A DNA stretch of 64,000 bases from Vanilla planifolia (GCA_023846275.1 CM043875.1:4337569-4401568); one strand, 5' to 3'. Positions 34,300 through 48,049 are shown, numbered from the stretch's first letter. The notes: generated by a model from the sequence alone, not told the origin. Numbers and translations: made by a program.

Positions 34300-36340
34300 A
34301 ATTATGATGTCATCATCATATAGTTGTGACTGTTGACTTAATAATATGTTAAAAACCTAAATTTTGTTGTATGAGAATCGATCTCGTATGTGTGTTGTCC
34401 AATCTCTAAAAATAGAGTTATCTTTGGAATCATATGAGCACAAAGATTTCTTCATACTCGCTTACAATTTATTTTCTCTTATGAGCACAAAGATCGTCCT
34501 TGTGTCATAATTATATATTTTTGTGAAAATTTTATATAAGTTATTGCCTGTGTTTATTGTGCGTACTAATATGATTATGGTATTGTAATAATGCATCTCA
34601 ATCTATGTCTATTAATATACTATATAATGTCCATTGATTATATTTGTTTGTGCTTGAATTATCATGTTTTATTGTCGTACTTGTATGATAAATTTATCAT
34701 ATAAGTATGTTGACTTACTCTTTTATTTTTTTCACTTAGTACTAGGATGATTCACGCATCAGATTAGTACGATTATTATTAAAATTGTTAGCTTATATAT
34801 TTTAGATTTTTTATTGTCATATTATAACAATAAGAATATCGTACTAGTATATTTAATTGTTTAGAATTTTTGTAGAAGAACTAAGATGACCCATGCATCA
34901 AATTAGCATGATTAACATTAGAAGTTAGTTTATCTATTTTATAGATTCTACATTATTGTATTATAATAATAAGAAGTATTATATATGTTTAGTTGTTAAG
35001 AAATTTTTGTGAACATATGAGAACAATATAAATTGGAACTAATATATCATGTTTTATACACTTGTCTCTTTCATATAAATACAATTACATATATCGTATG
35101 AGTACAATTCGTTTTCCAGTAGGGTTGATCTAAATAAAATTTGCATCATAAAAACATTCATAATATAGGATTATAGTTTACAATATTTTCTCAAGAGCTT
35201 GGCCTCTTATGAAAATATATATCATGTTGTGGTGATCTATCTTTAGACTAATATTATCAATCTAATTATTGATACCTATTTCAAAACTTAACTAAATTTT
35301 AGACTTATTTATGTCATACTTGTATGATATCTCTATCATATTAGTATAATTTATATTTACCCAAGAGTTTATTATAAAAATAAGATATTTATTAGATAAA
35401 AACTTTTTAAATAACATATTATATAACATAATCTTACATCATATAACATTTTCTTAAGAGTTCAAAATTTGGTCACTAGTGACTTTGTGTATTCATATTA
35501 TATGATGTCATCATCGTATAAGTATAATATAGTTATGCTAATAGGAATGAATTGATCAAATAAGTGCATGATTGAGTTGACCACCGTATGAACCTTATAG
35601 CCATGATATGATGCTCCTAACATACTTGTATGATCTAGAGCTCAAAAGCATAATGATCTTTTTGATCTTTTTAGGAATGAGTTTTTAGTTATTGTAACTC
35701 TTTTAATTATTCATATCGCTTATTATGATATAAATAGGAGTGTGATAGAAAGATAATAAGCTAATATATTAATTGCTAGATCAATTTACAAATGAAAAGT
35801 TAATAATCATGGGTTGAGCTTCAAAATAAGAAATTTTTTATTCCTACTATATTATTTTAAGTTCATCTACATCATATTTTAGTTATCACACATAAGAGTT
35901 TAGTTTCTTAATTGGTATCATCTTTCAAACTTATTTAAACATTGTGTCATATTTTTTTTCTAGTGTATGGTATAAGATTTTATATGAATTACTTTTAACA
36001 AGTGCTATAATACTATTTTAGTTATTTTGTACTATTTTGAGTGAGATTGACTCGTACTTGGCTATAACAAAAAGAGAGTGGATTTATATTAGATTAATAT
36101 CATACATAGCTACAATAAAAACGAAAATAATTGTATTAGGTTTATCTTACCTGACTGTGATAAACATGAATAGTTTTAGTGAAAGCCTAATGTTTGGCTA
36201 GGTGTACATATAGACAAAGGTTTTGTTGAACTACAAAAAAATCGCATGTGTCATTTTGTCTTTTTTTTATTTATAATAATTGATGCTTGTCGTAATTCAT
36301 ACAAAGATTTGTAAAATCTAAATAATATTTCTAAAACTTT
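34300..36340 (+). mobile_element. Probable old LTR remnant (Ty1/copia, SIRE-like)
   Basis: About 2 kb share vocabulary with the LTR-like stretch at 50690-53050, such as catacttgtatgat, cgtatgagtacaa and gatgtcatcatcgtat. The stretch closes with a segment (about 36190-36290) that resembles the far end of long plant LTRs (acaaaggttttgttgaacta, then cattttgtctttttttta). There is no coding sequence. The limits are approximate and the family is uncertain. It is a fossil. Confidence 0.4.
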
Positions 36341-37080
36341 AAATTCATAACTATTAAGAACAATCTAGAGAATCAAGAGAAATTTATTGTAAAATTATAT
36401 AAATATGTTGAATTTTATTTGTAAAAACAAATACTTCTTTGATGTATTTGAAAGTAAAAATATTTCATTATATTGTTTGGGTTGGGTAAGTTCGTTTGAA
36501 AAAAAAGATCTGTTGTGATTATTATATCTTATGATTAAAATCAAATTAAGGCAACTTGATTTATTGTTTTTATTGATATCTATATTATATTCATCAAAAG
36601 TAATTAAAATTAACAAAATATTTGTATAATTAAAGCATTTGAATAAATTGATTAATTGTAATATTATTTGAATTTTTTATTCTAATTTGAAAAATAAATG
36701 CACTTCAATTTCTATATTATAACTTTATGAGTAATCAAATTATCTAAAGGATAATCTTAATTTGACATTAACCAAACATACAATGACTCAAAGATCTTGA
36801 ATGATCATAGCAATTCATTTCATGTTACATTACAACTTTGCAATTTTCATAGTGCATATTTGTTTTGAGAAAAAACGAATTTTATGTTTATAAAAATAAA
36901 ATTAAAAACTTTAAAATCTTAAAAATAAAATAAAATTTTTGAAAAACTGCGTGAATAAAAGTCAACGTCCTTGTCATCCAAATCATACAAAATATGTTAT
37001 TTTAAAATTTATATGGAAAATAAATATCTTAATGTGCTTTTATAAATTTGGCGATTTAAAAAACAATTTTAAAAGACTTT
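36341..37080. other. AT-rich intergenic DNA upstream of the bZIP gene
   Basis: No gene or repeat family is recognised. Composition changes sharply near 37080, where the bZIP promoter and leader begin. Confidence 0.5.
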
Positions 37081-37386
37081 CTATTTGTGCGCTGGGCAGT
37101 GAGGGGAATTGTTTGGGTCCCACGTAACAAACGCTGAAACAATACTACAGGAGTTGGAGAAGCGACGCAGAGAGAGAGCGCAAATTGCGTCATCTTGGCT
37201 CAATAGCGATGAGAGATTGCTGACATTTGGCGCAATCTCCGGCCAAGAAACAGCTGCCGCCACTACATTTCTAGGTAGCTTCTTCCTCTTCCACCTCTTT
37301 CCATCTCTTTTAAAACCACATTTCAAGTTCCCGCCCCTGACTTCTGCTCTGTAGCTTTATGGAAGAGGTAAGAGTCCCGTAGATAT
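37081..37386 (+). promoter_or_regulatory. 5' leader region of the bZIP gene with two tiny uORFs
   Basis: Composition rises in GC from about 37081. An ACGT-containing cccacgtaac lies at 37119-37128. Two upstream ATGs open very short frames: ATG AGA GAT TGC TGA at 37209-37223, and MEEVRVP-stop at 37359-37382, which ends five bases before the main ATG. The second uORF also contains a good splice-donor match, gaagag/gtaagagt. No matching acceptor precedes the main ATG. The transcription start is not determined. Confidence 0.5.
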
Positions 37387-40300
37387 ATGGTGCAGAGCCT
37401 CAAGCCCCACATGGCTGCAACTTCCTTTTCTTCTCCTTCCAATTTGGCCAACCGATCGGAGATCCCAAGTTTCAAATCTTCGGGCGTCGTTCGGGCTTCC
37501 TACCGACAATTGCCTCATAGCAACAGCCCGGATGTCGCTAAGCGTCCCGGTATCCTTCCACTCGACCCCTTCTTGTCCCAAGCCTCCTCCAACTCCCACA
37601 TTCCCGCCGCATCCCCTGCTTCTCCTCTATCAGCAGTATTGACCCGTCCCTCCGCCGGCGGACAATGTTTCACACGTACGCCTCCTCATTCCCGCTTCAT
37701 TTCTCAGCCGACTTTCTTCTCTCCTAATTCACTGACAAGTGTTGGTTCGTTCCCCTATCCAAACCCCGGTGGTGCGACCCTAACGAGCCTCAACATGGTT
37801 CCGTCCGTTGATGTGAACATGGAGGATAATTCAGGCGTTGAGGCACTCGAGCCGCAAACACCGTCACTTCTTGCGAGGAACACATCTGATTCTCCCGCTA
37901 GTGATGGAATTCCATCACGGGAATTGCATAGGGGGTCTCAGAGTGATATTCCCTTCGTATTTCTTCAGTTGCCTAATCACATTTCTGGGCTTCGTCCTCT
38001 ACCACAGCAGCTTCCAGACCTCCGTTACCAGGCCGTGACGGTGACCAGGGAGACACCTAAGCTTGAAGCTTCCCTAACTCAAATTGTGAAGCAAGAGATA
38101 GAATGCGATAACGAAGAGGAACATGATCCTCAATCTGATGCCGTTGCAGGAGATGATATCATGAGCACATACATGAATCTGGACAGCCTGGAAACTCTGA
38201 AGTCTTCTGGTGATAACAACAAGCATGAGGAATTGGATACCAAGGTTGGCGGCTCCAACACTAATGGTGCTGATAGCAGCGAGAATGAAGCGGAGAGTGG
38301 TATGAACGAGAGTATGACAAAAACGTTGGGAAAAAAGGAGAGGAAAAAGAGAAATGTACATGATGATCCGATTCCTACTGGTACAGCACCTCGGCATTCA
38401 AGGAGCATTTCCGTGGATAGCTTTATCGAAATGTTGAATTTTGGAGAGGAACCACCAAAACTGCCGCCTCCCCATGGAGCCAAACCTGTCAACCATCTGC
38501 GCAGTGGATCAATGGATGGGGCTACTGGTGGTTTCAGTTTGGACGTGGAAAATGGTCAAATGAGTGCAGCCGATCTTAAGAAAACAATGGCCAATGAAAG
38601 ACTTGCTGAGATAGCAATGACCGACCCTAAAAGGGCCAAGAGGTATTTAACCTTACTTATCTGCGTCCGCTATTAAGAACAAAACTACCTATTTTTCTGA
38701 TCTCTATTTTTATTTGGCAGGATTTTAGCTAATCGACAATCAGCAGCTCGATCTAAGGAACGGAAGATGCGGTATATCTCTGAATTAGAAAACAAGGTGC
38801 ACACTTTACAGACTGAAGCAACCGCTCTGTCCGCTCAATTGACTTTGTTACAGGTGCTTTGAAACTGCCATTAACAAATGTTGTCTGGCAATCTTAAAAG
38901 TAAGCAGATTTTATTTAGCCCTAAAGATTTAGTTGTCTGTTTTAATTGCAATGTGCCTTAGAGGGACTCAGCTGGACTCGCTTCCCAGAATAATCAATTA
39001 AAGTTTAAGCTGCAAGCCATGGAGCAGCAAGCTCAAATTAGAGATGGTAAATTTCCCTTTTTTATACTTTTTTGGACTTCTTTCTTGTCAAAGTGTGCTG
39101 CTGTTGGAGTTCGTTTTTTTCCTTGCTTCAACCAGTGTTCTATTAATGCAATGGTAGTCTACATTGTGTATCACTGCTTTTTCCCACACTAAATTGTCTG
39201 ATAGAATGGCTTTGCCGCGCATATATCTGTATTATTGTTGCAAAAACAACTTTATGTTCCAACTATGAAGATTAAAGAATACATTTCTCTGTGACTGCTG
39301 CAATAAAAAGCTGTTGTGTGATACAGCTATATCTAGTGAGCAATAGGAAATTATAATCCAAATCATAGATAAATTGGTATTAGAATCCAAATTCTATGTT
39401 TTTAAAATGAATAGAATAAAGATATAATGCAACATCTGATGCAAATCTCATGTTGTGGCATTTTATATTATATAAAGAAATTATAATCCAAAAATGTAGA
39501 ACTATATAGCATGGACGGTTCTACCTCCATTTAACAACAACAATGAGCCTTAATAATAGTGGTCAGGAATTCTTTGATAACATTATGCTCAATCTATTAG
39601 CAACTTTTTTTAATATCCAAACATATAAAATCCTTTATGATAGTTTCTTTTTACATCTTTTATTATTTATTGATTCCTTTTTTTTCTGATGAATATTTCA
39701 GTTATTCACATCTTCTAACAAGGACATTAAATATGATAAGCTAAATACATCTAAACCATCTAAGAAGTCTTTCCCAAACCATCTATTAAATTAGAGCACC
39801 ACCAACATTTTCAAAATATGCTCACTTCTAATTATCTCTTTTGAGTATAGCTTATCATCCATTTTAGCATCTAACTTTACAAAACTTGTTTGTATATATT
39901 GAGTTTGCAAGCCAATATTTAATACTATATAAATTTGTTAGCCTTACATTTATTTTGTAAAACTTATCTTTAATTTAGATAGAAACTTATGATCATGTAA
40001 TGCATGTGCATCCTTTCATTTTGTCTAACATGATCGGATTCTTTTATTGGATTTTCATTATTTTTTTATCATTTTAGAGTAAGAACTAGAGATAACAAAA
40101 TCTATCATTCTTCAATATGTTTTGATTATTAATAACAATCTTTACTCCTATCTTGATTTGACTTATGTTCTATATATTTAGTTTTAGTTTTATGAGGAAT
40201 AATCCCTTTAAACCATATGATTTTTTTTTCATAATCCATCTTAGGTTTAGCACCTTTGGTAGCATCAATACCATTAGTACAAAGCATATGTCATTGCATT

Positions 40301-43300
40301 TCATTTTAAATTTAACTATTTATACCATTTATAAATAATATAGAATGATGGACTTAAAGTGATGCCTTGAAGAAGTTACATTGTAACTAAAAAACCTTTA
40401 ATTAGTCCTCGTTAAGTGTGTGAATACACCATTACTTTATTGTACATATTCTTAGAAATTTGAATGAAAACAATAATAAACTTATACATATTCTTAATAA
40501 TTTGAATGAAAGTAATAATAAACTCTTTTCTTTTTAAAGTATCTTCAAAGTATTTTTCTTAGTATTCTATCTTATGCCTTAAATCAAGAAAAATTAAATG
40601 AAGATTTTTCTTTCTTACTCCAAAGTTCTTTATTAAATTCTCAATAAGTTTATGGCCTCCATGATCAATTTTTCTAGTATAAAACCAAATTAATTTTGTG
40701 ATGTACAATTCTCATATCATAATTTGTTCTTCATTACTTTCTCTTAAAGTTTCATAATGTGTCTGTCTCATTAATTTAATTTTCTTATAATTAGCATAAT
40801 TTTAGATAACTCTTTTATACTTAGAAATAGTTATTAAAATATTTTTCATCTATTCAAGCTTTTCGGTTTTAAATTTAGTATGCCAAAATAGACTTTTTTA
40901 TTACATAGATCTTCACACTTTTGTAGGAATGACCTTTGGGCCTATTGTGTTAGCACATCTCTTTTTTATTAGGTTTTGCTCACTTTCATTTTATGGGTGA
41001 ATTCATATATAAAAAGAAAAATTTTTACTTCTTTTTAAACAATCAAGCTCTTGTGAAATTAACTTATGATTTATTTTTAATATCGTAATCTTAGATTAGT
41101 ATTTTTTTATCAACTTGTTAATGCATTTTATGAGTATGCTCTAGTTTTTTTCTCTTTAACCTTGGAAAATTTATATCTTTCTTCTTATCTAGCATCCAAT
41201 TTTATATGTAAATCTTGAAAAACTATTTTCTAATTCTTATTAATGCCATTAACAAAACTTTTTTGGTTTTTGTCATGCCATTTCATATCTCACCAAATTC
41301 TTCACATTCTTATAATTTAATCATGTTTTATAACATTTTTTTTCATTAAGTTTTTTTATTAAATTTGTTTCCATTATCTGGCCACTTTTTTAATGTGAAC
41401 CCTTTAGATTCTTCAAGCGCGTCATCATTGGCCTTCAAGATTATCCACTTGTTTGCAATTGTTGGACTTAATACTAACTATGAATTGTTTAAGTGTTTGG
41501 AAAATGACAATTTTCTCAATTGTCATTTCCCAACTATTCCAGATATAAATTACCTTTCAAATTCAATTAAAAATATTATTTATTTTTCTATTTGCTGAAG
41601 ATGAAGTGTGGATGGCAGCATTGTAGAGAGAAAAATTGTTTCACACCAATTAATCAAAACTTTTCTGTACATTTAAAGCAGGAATTCTAATTTAAAGGGT
41701 TTGGTTATAGCACAAACATTTATTTCTTGTGTTTGTAAATGTGATAGTGACTGGTTGATAATAACTTTTTCTGGGTATATCCTTAGAAGGTACTGTGATT
41801 CACAGTTTGAAGGTAACATTACACTCAGATATTACGCTGAATTATCAGTCTAATTTCAATGTCAAAACACCAGAGCATAATTAATTGTATGTCTGCTGAG
41901 CAATCCATATCAGCGTAGTAGCTAAATATTTTAACAAATAATATTTTTTTGTCTTTTTTAGTTGCTCTAAAATATTGATCAGTCATTTGTGTATTGGCTC
42001 GTTAGGGGGCAGCATTAATTTTTGACTTGCAATTGGCTGTATCTGGTTACAGTTGATTTTTTTTTTTTTTTTTTCTATTTCTAAAACGGACTAGAGTTGG
42101 GATTGAATCTACAAAACATATCCATGTAAAGGTCGATTTAAATTCTATAAAATCTGACGACAGATTGCTGACAGATCAAGTTAACTTGAACATTTTCATT
42201 CAGATTAATTTTCAATGCATTTGTGAAAAGTGCATTTTGGAATTGATAAGATTGTGCAAAATTAGCTGTCTGTGGAAAATGAATATCGAGTTGTATGGTG
42301 ATTTGAAGCTGCATCATAAACTCTTCTTTGTTTTGAAGTGTCTGTAATGCTATTTTTTAGCTTAGTTTTCCTTAGTTAACTTACAGTAAACTCAATCATG
42401 TTTTCTGCTTCATTATAGGATTTGGCAGCCACAACTTTATTAAAACAAAGTGGTTTGACATTGGTTATTGGACTATTCATATTGGCAGTCTAATTCTATT
42501 AATTCTTCCTTTTCAAAATAATTTTATTTCAAACAAAAGTAATAATTTATATGATATCTTGTGTTGTTCTGCAATATTCTTCAATTACTCTGCATTGAGA
42601 TGGAAAAGTTTTCTTTTGTGCCTTTGTATATTTTGTCATTACCGTATTAAAATTTGAGTATATTTTTTGAATTGTTTCGTAATTACTTATAAAATTCCTA
42701 TTCTTTGGCAACATTGATTATATTGTAGTTTTGTGTTCAATCTCATTATATGGAAAATATGTCTCCTCTTTAATAAACAAATCCTGGTATGCTGCATTTC
42801 TTCATTTTCGTGCCTGGACATTGTACCAGCTGATTTCACCTAAACTTTTGGTTGTAATTTATGAACATATTCTTTTGCTTTATGCAATAAAAATATCATT
42901 CTTCATTTATTTAATAGATTTCCATGATACATAGAAAATCACTTGTTGGCTTACAGTTAATGATGTTATTTTATTATCATATATATGACATTTTGTTTTT
43001 ATTTATTGATTTAAGACATATTATATCAAGATAATGATTAAACTAATTTAATAGATATTTTTTTTTTAATTATTATATTTTTTATAGGTTATAACAAGTC
43101 ATATGTATAAAATTCTTATGATATTTTTATTATTTTTTACATATTTTATTATTTTTATATTATTTTATTAGAAAGTGTATTTTTATCATTTTGTTTTTAA
43201 GTATAAGTTTAGTTTTATAATCTATTTAAATTTATGTTATTGAATAAAGGAAAGAAGATTTTAATTTGATATTTTGTTTCTAAAACTTACTATTTTTTTG

Positions 43301-43834
43301 TCGGGCATTCACGAACAACCTTAGGTTGCGATTTAAATTTTTCCAATATACGAGCTGCAATTTGGATTTATCTTCATTGTTGCTATCATTCTCATCATTG
43401 CAGGAGTTCTTTCTGCCCCCATCCTTTGTTATCTATTATAGTTTATTCATAGAAGTATTTTGCCTCAGTGTGTTAAATTTCTCATTTTTTTTCATCTTGC
43501 AGCTAATCATGCTTTTCTACCATTATAAGCATGGCCCTTAGTCTAAATTTGTTGTATGCAAGGCTATTCATTGAAGAATTTTGTAGCGTTATACATGCTT
43601 CGAGTTATTCAAATATTAAATTATAAGCACGTTATCATTAATAATTGACTGGAGAAAAATAAAAAAAAAAAGCTTATGCTTTCCCTCTTTTTTTGTTGAT
43701 ATATAGCCTTGAACGAAGCTCTGTCTGCAGAGGTTCAGCGTCTGAAACTTGCGACTGCTGAACTTGACTCAACCAGCTTTACCCAGCAAATCCAGCCGAG
43801 TACTCCAATGCTCCATCTCCCAAAACATCAGTAG
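37387..43834 (+). CDS. bZIP29: Group I bZIP transcription factor (bZIP29/30/69, RF2a/VIP1 relatives), 4 exons
   Basis: The spliced CDS is 37387-38642, 38721-38853, 38962-39046 and 43707-43834, giving 533 residues with GT-AG introns and continuous phase. A long disordered N-terminus is followed by the acidic, Ser-rich middle. The block [20 protein letters not shown] leads to the basic region [20 protein letters not shown], then a heptad zipper ([20 protein letters not shown] and onward). The basic region has N423 and K431, the N-x7-K variant that marks group I instead of N-x7-R. Three HxRxxS motifs, HSRFIS (101-106), HSRSIS (337-342) and HLRSGS (370-375), match the group I pattern for phosphorylation-dependent 14-3-3 binding and cytoplasmic retention. 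Arabidopsis bZIP29 and bZIP30 act in cell-wall, meristem and reproductive development. Which of bZIP29/30/69 is the true orthologue is not resolved. Start choice: the first ATG in frame. Confidence 0.92.
39047..43706 (+). other. bZIP intron 3 (4.7 kb)
   Basis: This intron separates the zipper exons and ends at gatatatag before CCTTGAACGA. It contains a decayed RTE-type LINE (about 39500-41600). The remainder (41600-43706) is AT-rich with no recognised element. Confidence 0.85.
39500..41600 (-). mobile_element. Decayed RTE-type LINE fragment in bZIP intron 3
   Basis: On the - strand, positions about 40640-40710 read [15 protein letters not shown], which corresponds to the NQFGFMPGRSTMEAI block of plant RTE reverse transcriptases. 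Surrounding + strand phrases (ttatggcctccatgatca, then aagtttcataatgtgtctgt) are in the right order and spacing for the same enzyme read backwards. Many stops and frame changes are present. The endonuclease end and the 3' tail are not recognised, so it is truncated or too decayed. The limits are approximate. Confidence 0.65.
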
Positions 43835-45603
43835 AAAGCAGCAGCAACAACAAAAATGCAATGTTTCTGATGATGAAATGCAGCAGTAAGTTTCTGTGGC
43901 ACATTAAACTAAATTATTTCAGGCATTCTTTTAAAGCTAAAGTTCATTTTTTTTTATTTATTCAATAATGTAGAATGTGTAAGCTTTGTATTCGTTTTGT
44001 AACTACCAAGTATTTGTTGCCACACTAAACTAGAAAGTAGTTTTCTTGATGTAATTGTTTCCATTATAGAGAGTTTTTTTAAGTTTTTTCATAACTTAAA
44101 CAAATTTTTCGTTTAAGATATCATGACTTGGGCGGAAAAATTGTAACTAGTTTTGCATTCCATGTTCTAATTAATAAAGCAGATGGGTTTTGATTGCTGA
44201 GACAACATTTAATGTTTTGCAACTTAGTCATGAGACCAATTTAATGTGCAACATAATATTTCTGCTTTGCATTGCAAATAACAACTGAAATGGAGTTATA
44301 ACAGAAACAGTAGTAGGTATGATTCACTAAGTTGAATTAATTCGGATCTTATGATGTTGAACTCTATCATAGACAAAAATTACTGATTTGTCGCTAGTCA
44401 ACTACTTCTGAACCAAGGTAATTTTATCTTTCAAGTCAGTGCTGAGGAAACTCTCTTTATTTGGTGATATTAAATAAATCAATTGCTCTTTTTGCACTTT
44501 TTCTCAGTCTAAGCAGAGTTCATAGTTTGAAATTGTTGATTAGTTGCTTGTGTACTATTTACGAAAGGAGGCAATTTTATCTTTTAAATCATATAGCCTA
44601 GGAAAATTTTCTTTATTAGGTAATGTAGAATGAATCAATTACTCTTTTTACACTTTCTGTCATATTGGAGCATAAACATTGACTAGCTTGTAGTTAGTCT
44701 AGTTTACAACAAAACTAAGTAAAAAAAAAACATATTCTTGTCTTGGTGAAGATGTTAGTTATGACTAAAAAAGAACACAAAGGGATATTACAATATTCTT
44801 AGAGAACATAGTATTCTTGATAAAATCATTAAGTTCAGTTTTTTATGAAAGATGGAACTGTTAGTAAAATAGATAATAACTATTATTGATGAATAAGATA
44901 ATAAGCTTAATATAGAAAACATGATATTTTGCAATGTTTTTTACACATTGTTGCATAATTAGTGTGTATCATGACTCTGGACATAGCTTTTATATTATTT
45001 TTAACAATGATAGTTTGTTTATTGTTTTTTTTATTTCACATCACAAAGATAATGTCATCATGTAGATTTTGTATTGTCAACCAAACGAATGTAATATATA
45101 AGTAGGATTTTACATCTAATTTTCTATTTGATAAAGAGAAGTACTTTTATTAGAATTTTCTTGTTGAATCTTAGAATCCTTGAAGGTATCATGTTTTAAT
45201 AATAAAAGAAAATAACTTGTGACTATGAGTTACATAATTTGCCCATAGGTTATCAATACCCACAAATTATTAGGGATGTCAACAATATTGCACTTAAGAA
45301 TAACAATTTTCTCAAATTAATCAAAAGTAAGGTGTTTACTCTCCTATTAAGTTGTATGTAAATTCATTTTTAAAAGAATATTAAAGATGTTATAGACTCT
45401 ATGTAAGGAAATGTTTTTTTTGTACTATCATTACTTCAGGAATTTCTTTTTAATTGTTTTAAGAACACGAGTTATAAAATGATAAATCAAGATGGTTCTG
45501 CATTTAAATAATCATCTTTACTATTGTGCAAGCCAATTTTAAGTTAAATCTTGCATAATTTGTCAAAAAAAGTTTTCAAACTTTATTTGAGTTTGTAGAT
45601 TGT
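43835..45603. other. bZIP 3' flank and intergenic DNA
   Basis: The first part probably holds the bZIP 3' untranslated region (a CAG-rich stretch to about 43890, then AT-rich). There is no further gene. It contains the 152-bp tandem duplication listed separately. Confidence 0.5.
44383..44686. repeat. Tandem duplication, period about 152 bp
   Basis: Copies at about 44383-44534 and 44535-44686 share blocks such as ggtaattttatctttcaa versus ggcaattttatcttttaa, and aatcaattgctctttttgca versus aatcaattactctttttaca. Confidence 0.75.
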
Positions 45604-47734
45604 TGTTGAGTTCACGGGGGCACATTAAGATGGGAGGGGAGTTGAATTAGTGATGCACAATTTAAAGAAATCTTTTATAAACAAAAAGTCAAGCAAACCT
45701 TTTCTACTTAAAGGATGCACAAGGTTTTTATATTTAGCCTTGATAGCACCATACTTTTATTTCCAATCTTTTATATAAACCAAGATTATCAAGTTGAATA
45801 ATTTCTCAAGAGTACAATGTAATTATCAAGAAAAACAAGAGTAAAAAGTGAGATAAATAATAAAAACAAATTCAAGATTTTTAGGGAGTTCAAGTTAACC
45901 TCAAGTCAAACTATTCCTTATAGTTAGGTGAAGAAACCCAATTACAAGTTAAATTTTGTCATGGATTAATCACAACATAAACAATCCACACTTAATGCCT
46001 AGGCCCTAGGTTAATCGCTCCACACTTGTACGACCCAAAGCTGCACCGAGAAAATCAACGTATAGGAACCTATACAAAGTAGAAGTTCACACAATGGTGA
46101 ATTGGATATACAATTATAATTATAACAAAACTAATAGATTATCAAGCCAATGATAATGATAATTAAGAATTTTTAATATATAAGGATGAGTAATATTTTG
46201 TTTTGAATTCTTTCCTTATTTCCTTAATTGAGAAGGTATTGTTGTAAAGATTTTTCTTTAACAAGTTGCTCTCTTAAAGTTTGTCTTGATTATTATAATA
46301 ATATATTTATTTTTATATTAATAGTAGTATTCTCTATTTTATCATATTGCATTCATCCTCTTTCTTTTTTTTTGTTTTATATCATTTACTTGCATTATAC
46401 AAGCCTTTTAAAGCTTAATGCAAAGCTCAATAGCTCTTATAATAGCTAATTTTATTTTTATAATAAATTTGAACTAGTTGTTAAGCATTTTCATTTTCAT
46501 TTGTACAATTCAAAAACTACATAAGTAACATCTTATACTCAAATAATTAACTATTTGTGCCATTTTTTAGTATATTAATGTACCATATGGAAGTTTTGGT
46601 TTTCTTTATACATATTATGAACAAGCATTCTTAGATAATCATACTATCCATTAAAATGTTAACATACCTACATGTATTGAATTGATTATTTTGTTAGTGG
46701 GTCATACTGTACAATCCAATAATATTTTAATAAATTATTATTTTGATACTTGTTTGATATTTTGACTTAAATAAAGTTTACTATATGATAAATAAAATTA
46801 TATCATATAAAATTCTTAAAAAGTCGACATTTAAATAGGCTAGAGCTTTATTAATTAAGACTTCAAACCGTTCAATTCTTTATATACAACCCTATTGACC
46901 AAAATGTATTGTTTGTTCCATAGATCATACTGTTCGATTGCAATAGAGCACCGATAAAGACCAAATCGTTCTCTTCTATTTGATTGTCACAAAGCTAGCT
47001 ATATTGTTCAAAATAAATTTTGTATCATATGATTAGTATAAATTAATTACTTTTGAATCTAATTCAGATTCTATCATAATGAACTCATCAAGTTTTATAG
47101 AATTGTGTATTAATATCCATATTATGAGTTAATCTTAATAACCTTAGTGCTGTGCAGCTTAAGCAATTAGGGCATGATTTGATATTTGTAATATAATTGT
47201 ATAGTGAATAAAGTGAAAGCTCTAAAAAACTAGTAAATTGTGTTGAAATCCTTACATGTATTCGAAAAGAAATGCACCATTGAACTTGAGAACATATGTT
47301 TTTTTAGCTTCTATCGAATTATTAGATGGCACTCTCCTTCATTGCCTTTAAGTGTCTAAGCACAATTGTCCAATTATTTTCTCCTCATTTAAGGTTGAAT
47401 CATTTCTTGTTTACTGTTTTTGAGATTAACATGTATCACACTTAAATAGATAAGTTAGATCATATAAAAGTGCTTTAATAGTTTAGTATAATCAAAATAT
47501 TATATATGCTTTAGAGTTAATGGGATTTAACAATTTTTTTTATTTTGATGATGACAAACTATTTAAATACAAGGATAAAAATAAAAAAAATAGAATAATC
47601 TCTCTCAAAATTCATAACAAAAAACTATTAACAAATGTTCAAAAGATATGATTATTTATCATTTATAGAATACATAATATATATTGCAAGAATCATTCAG
47701 TTATCAAACAAAAAAATAAGCATGCAATACACAA
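45604..47734 (-). repeat. Left LTR (3' LTR on the - strand) of the SIRE-like fossil
   Basis: It begins TGTTGAGTTCACGGGGGCAC on the + strand and ends next to the polypurine tract. It matches 53730-55818 across its length, for example gattatcaagttgaataatt versus gattattaaattgaataact. Confidence 0.65.
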
Positions 47735-48049
47735 CTTCTCCCCCTTTGGCATTATTAGAATTGGGATTACATTATCAAGTAGACATAAGGCTCATGGGGT
47801 GTATTGATGAGTTTTAAACATTTATCTCCTATATTGCAACAATATGCGTTTGGCATGAATCAAAATACATAGATGTCATATGTAAGATCATAAAAGCATA
47901 TGCTTGAATGAATGTTTAGAAATCAATAACATACAAGTATAATTCAAAATAACTAAGGGAAATCTACACAAATAATCATAATACTAAAAAAAACATTATA
48001 GTTATATTTGCATAAGGATTGTTCATAACAATTCTAAAAGATTTATGAC

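Noticed and set aside
37109-37354. An 81-codon frame in the bZIP leader
   Set aside because: It opens at TTG, not ATG, so it is not a convincing uORF. The two genuine ATG uORFs are much shorter.
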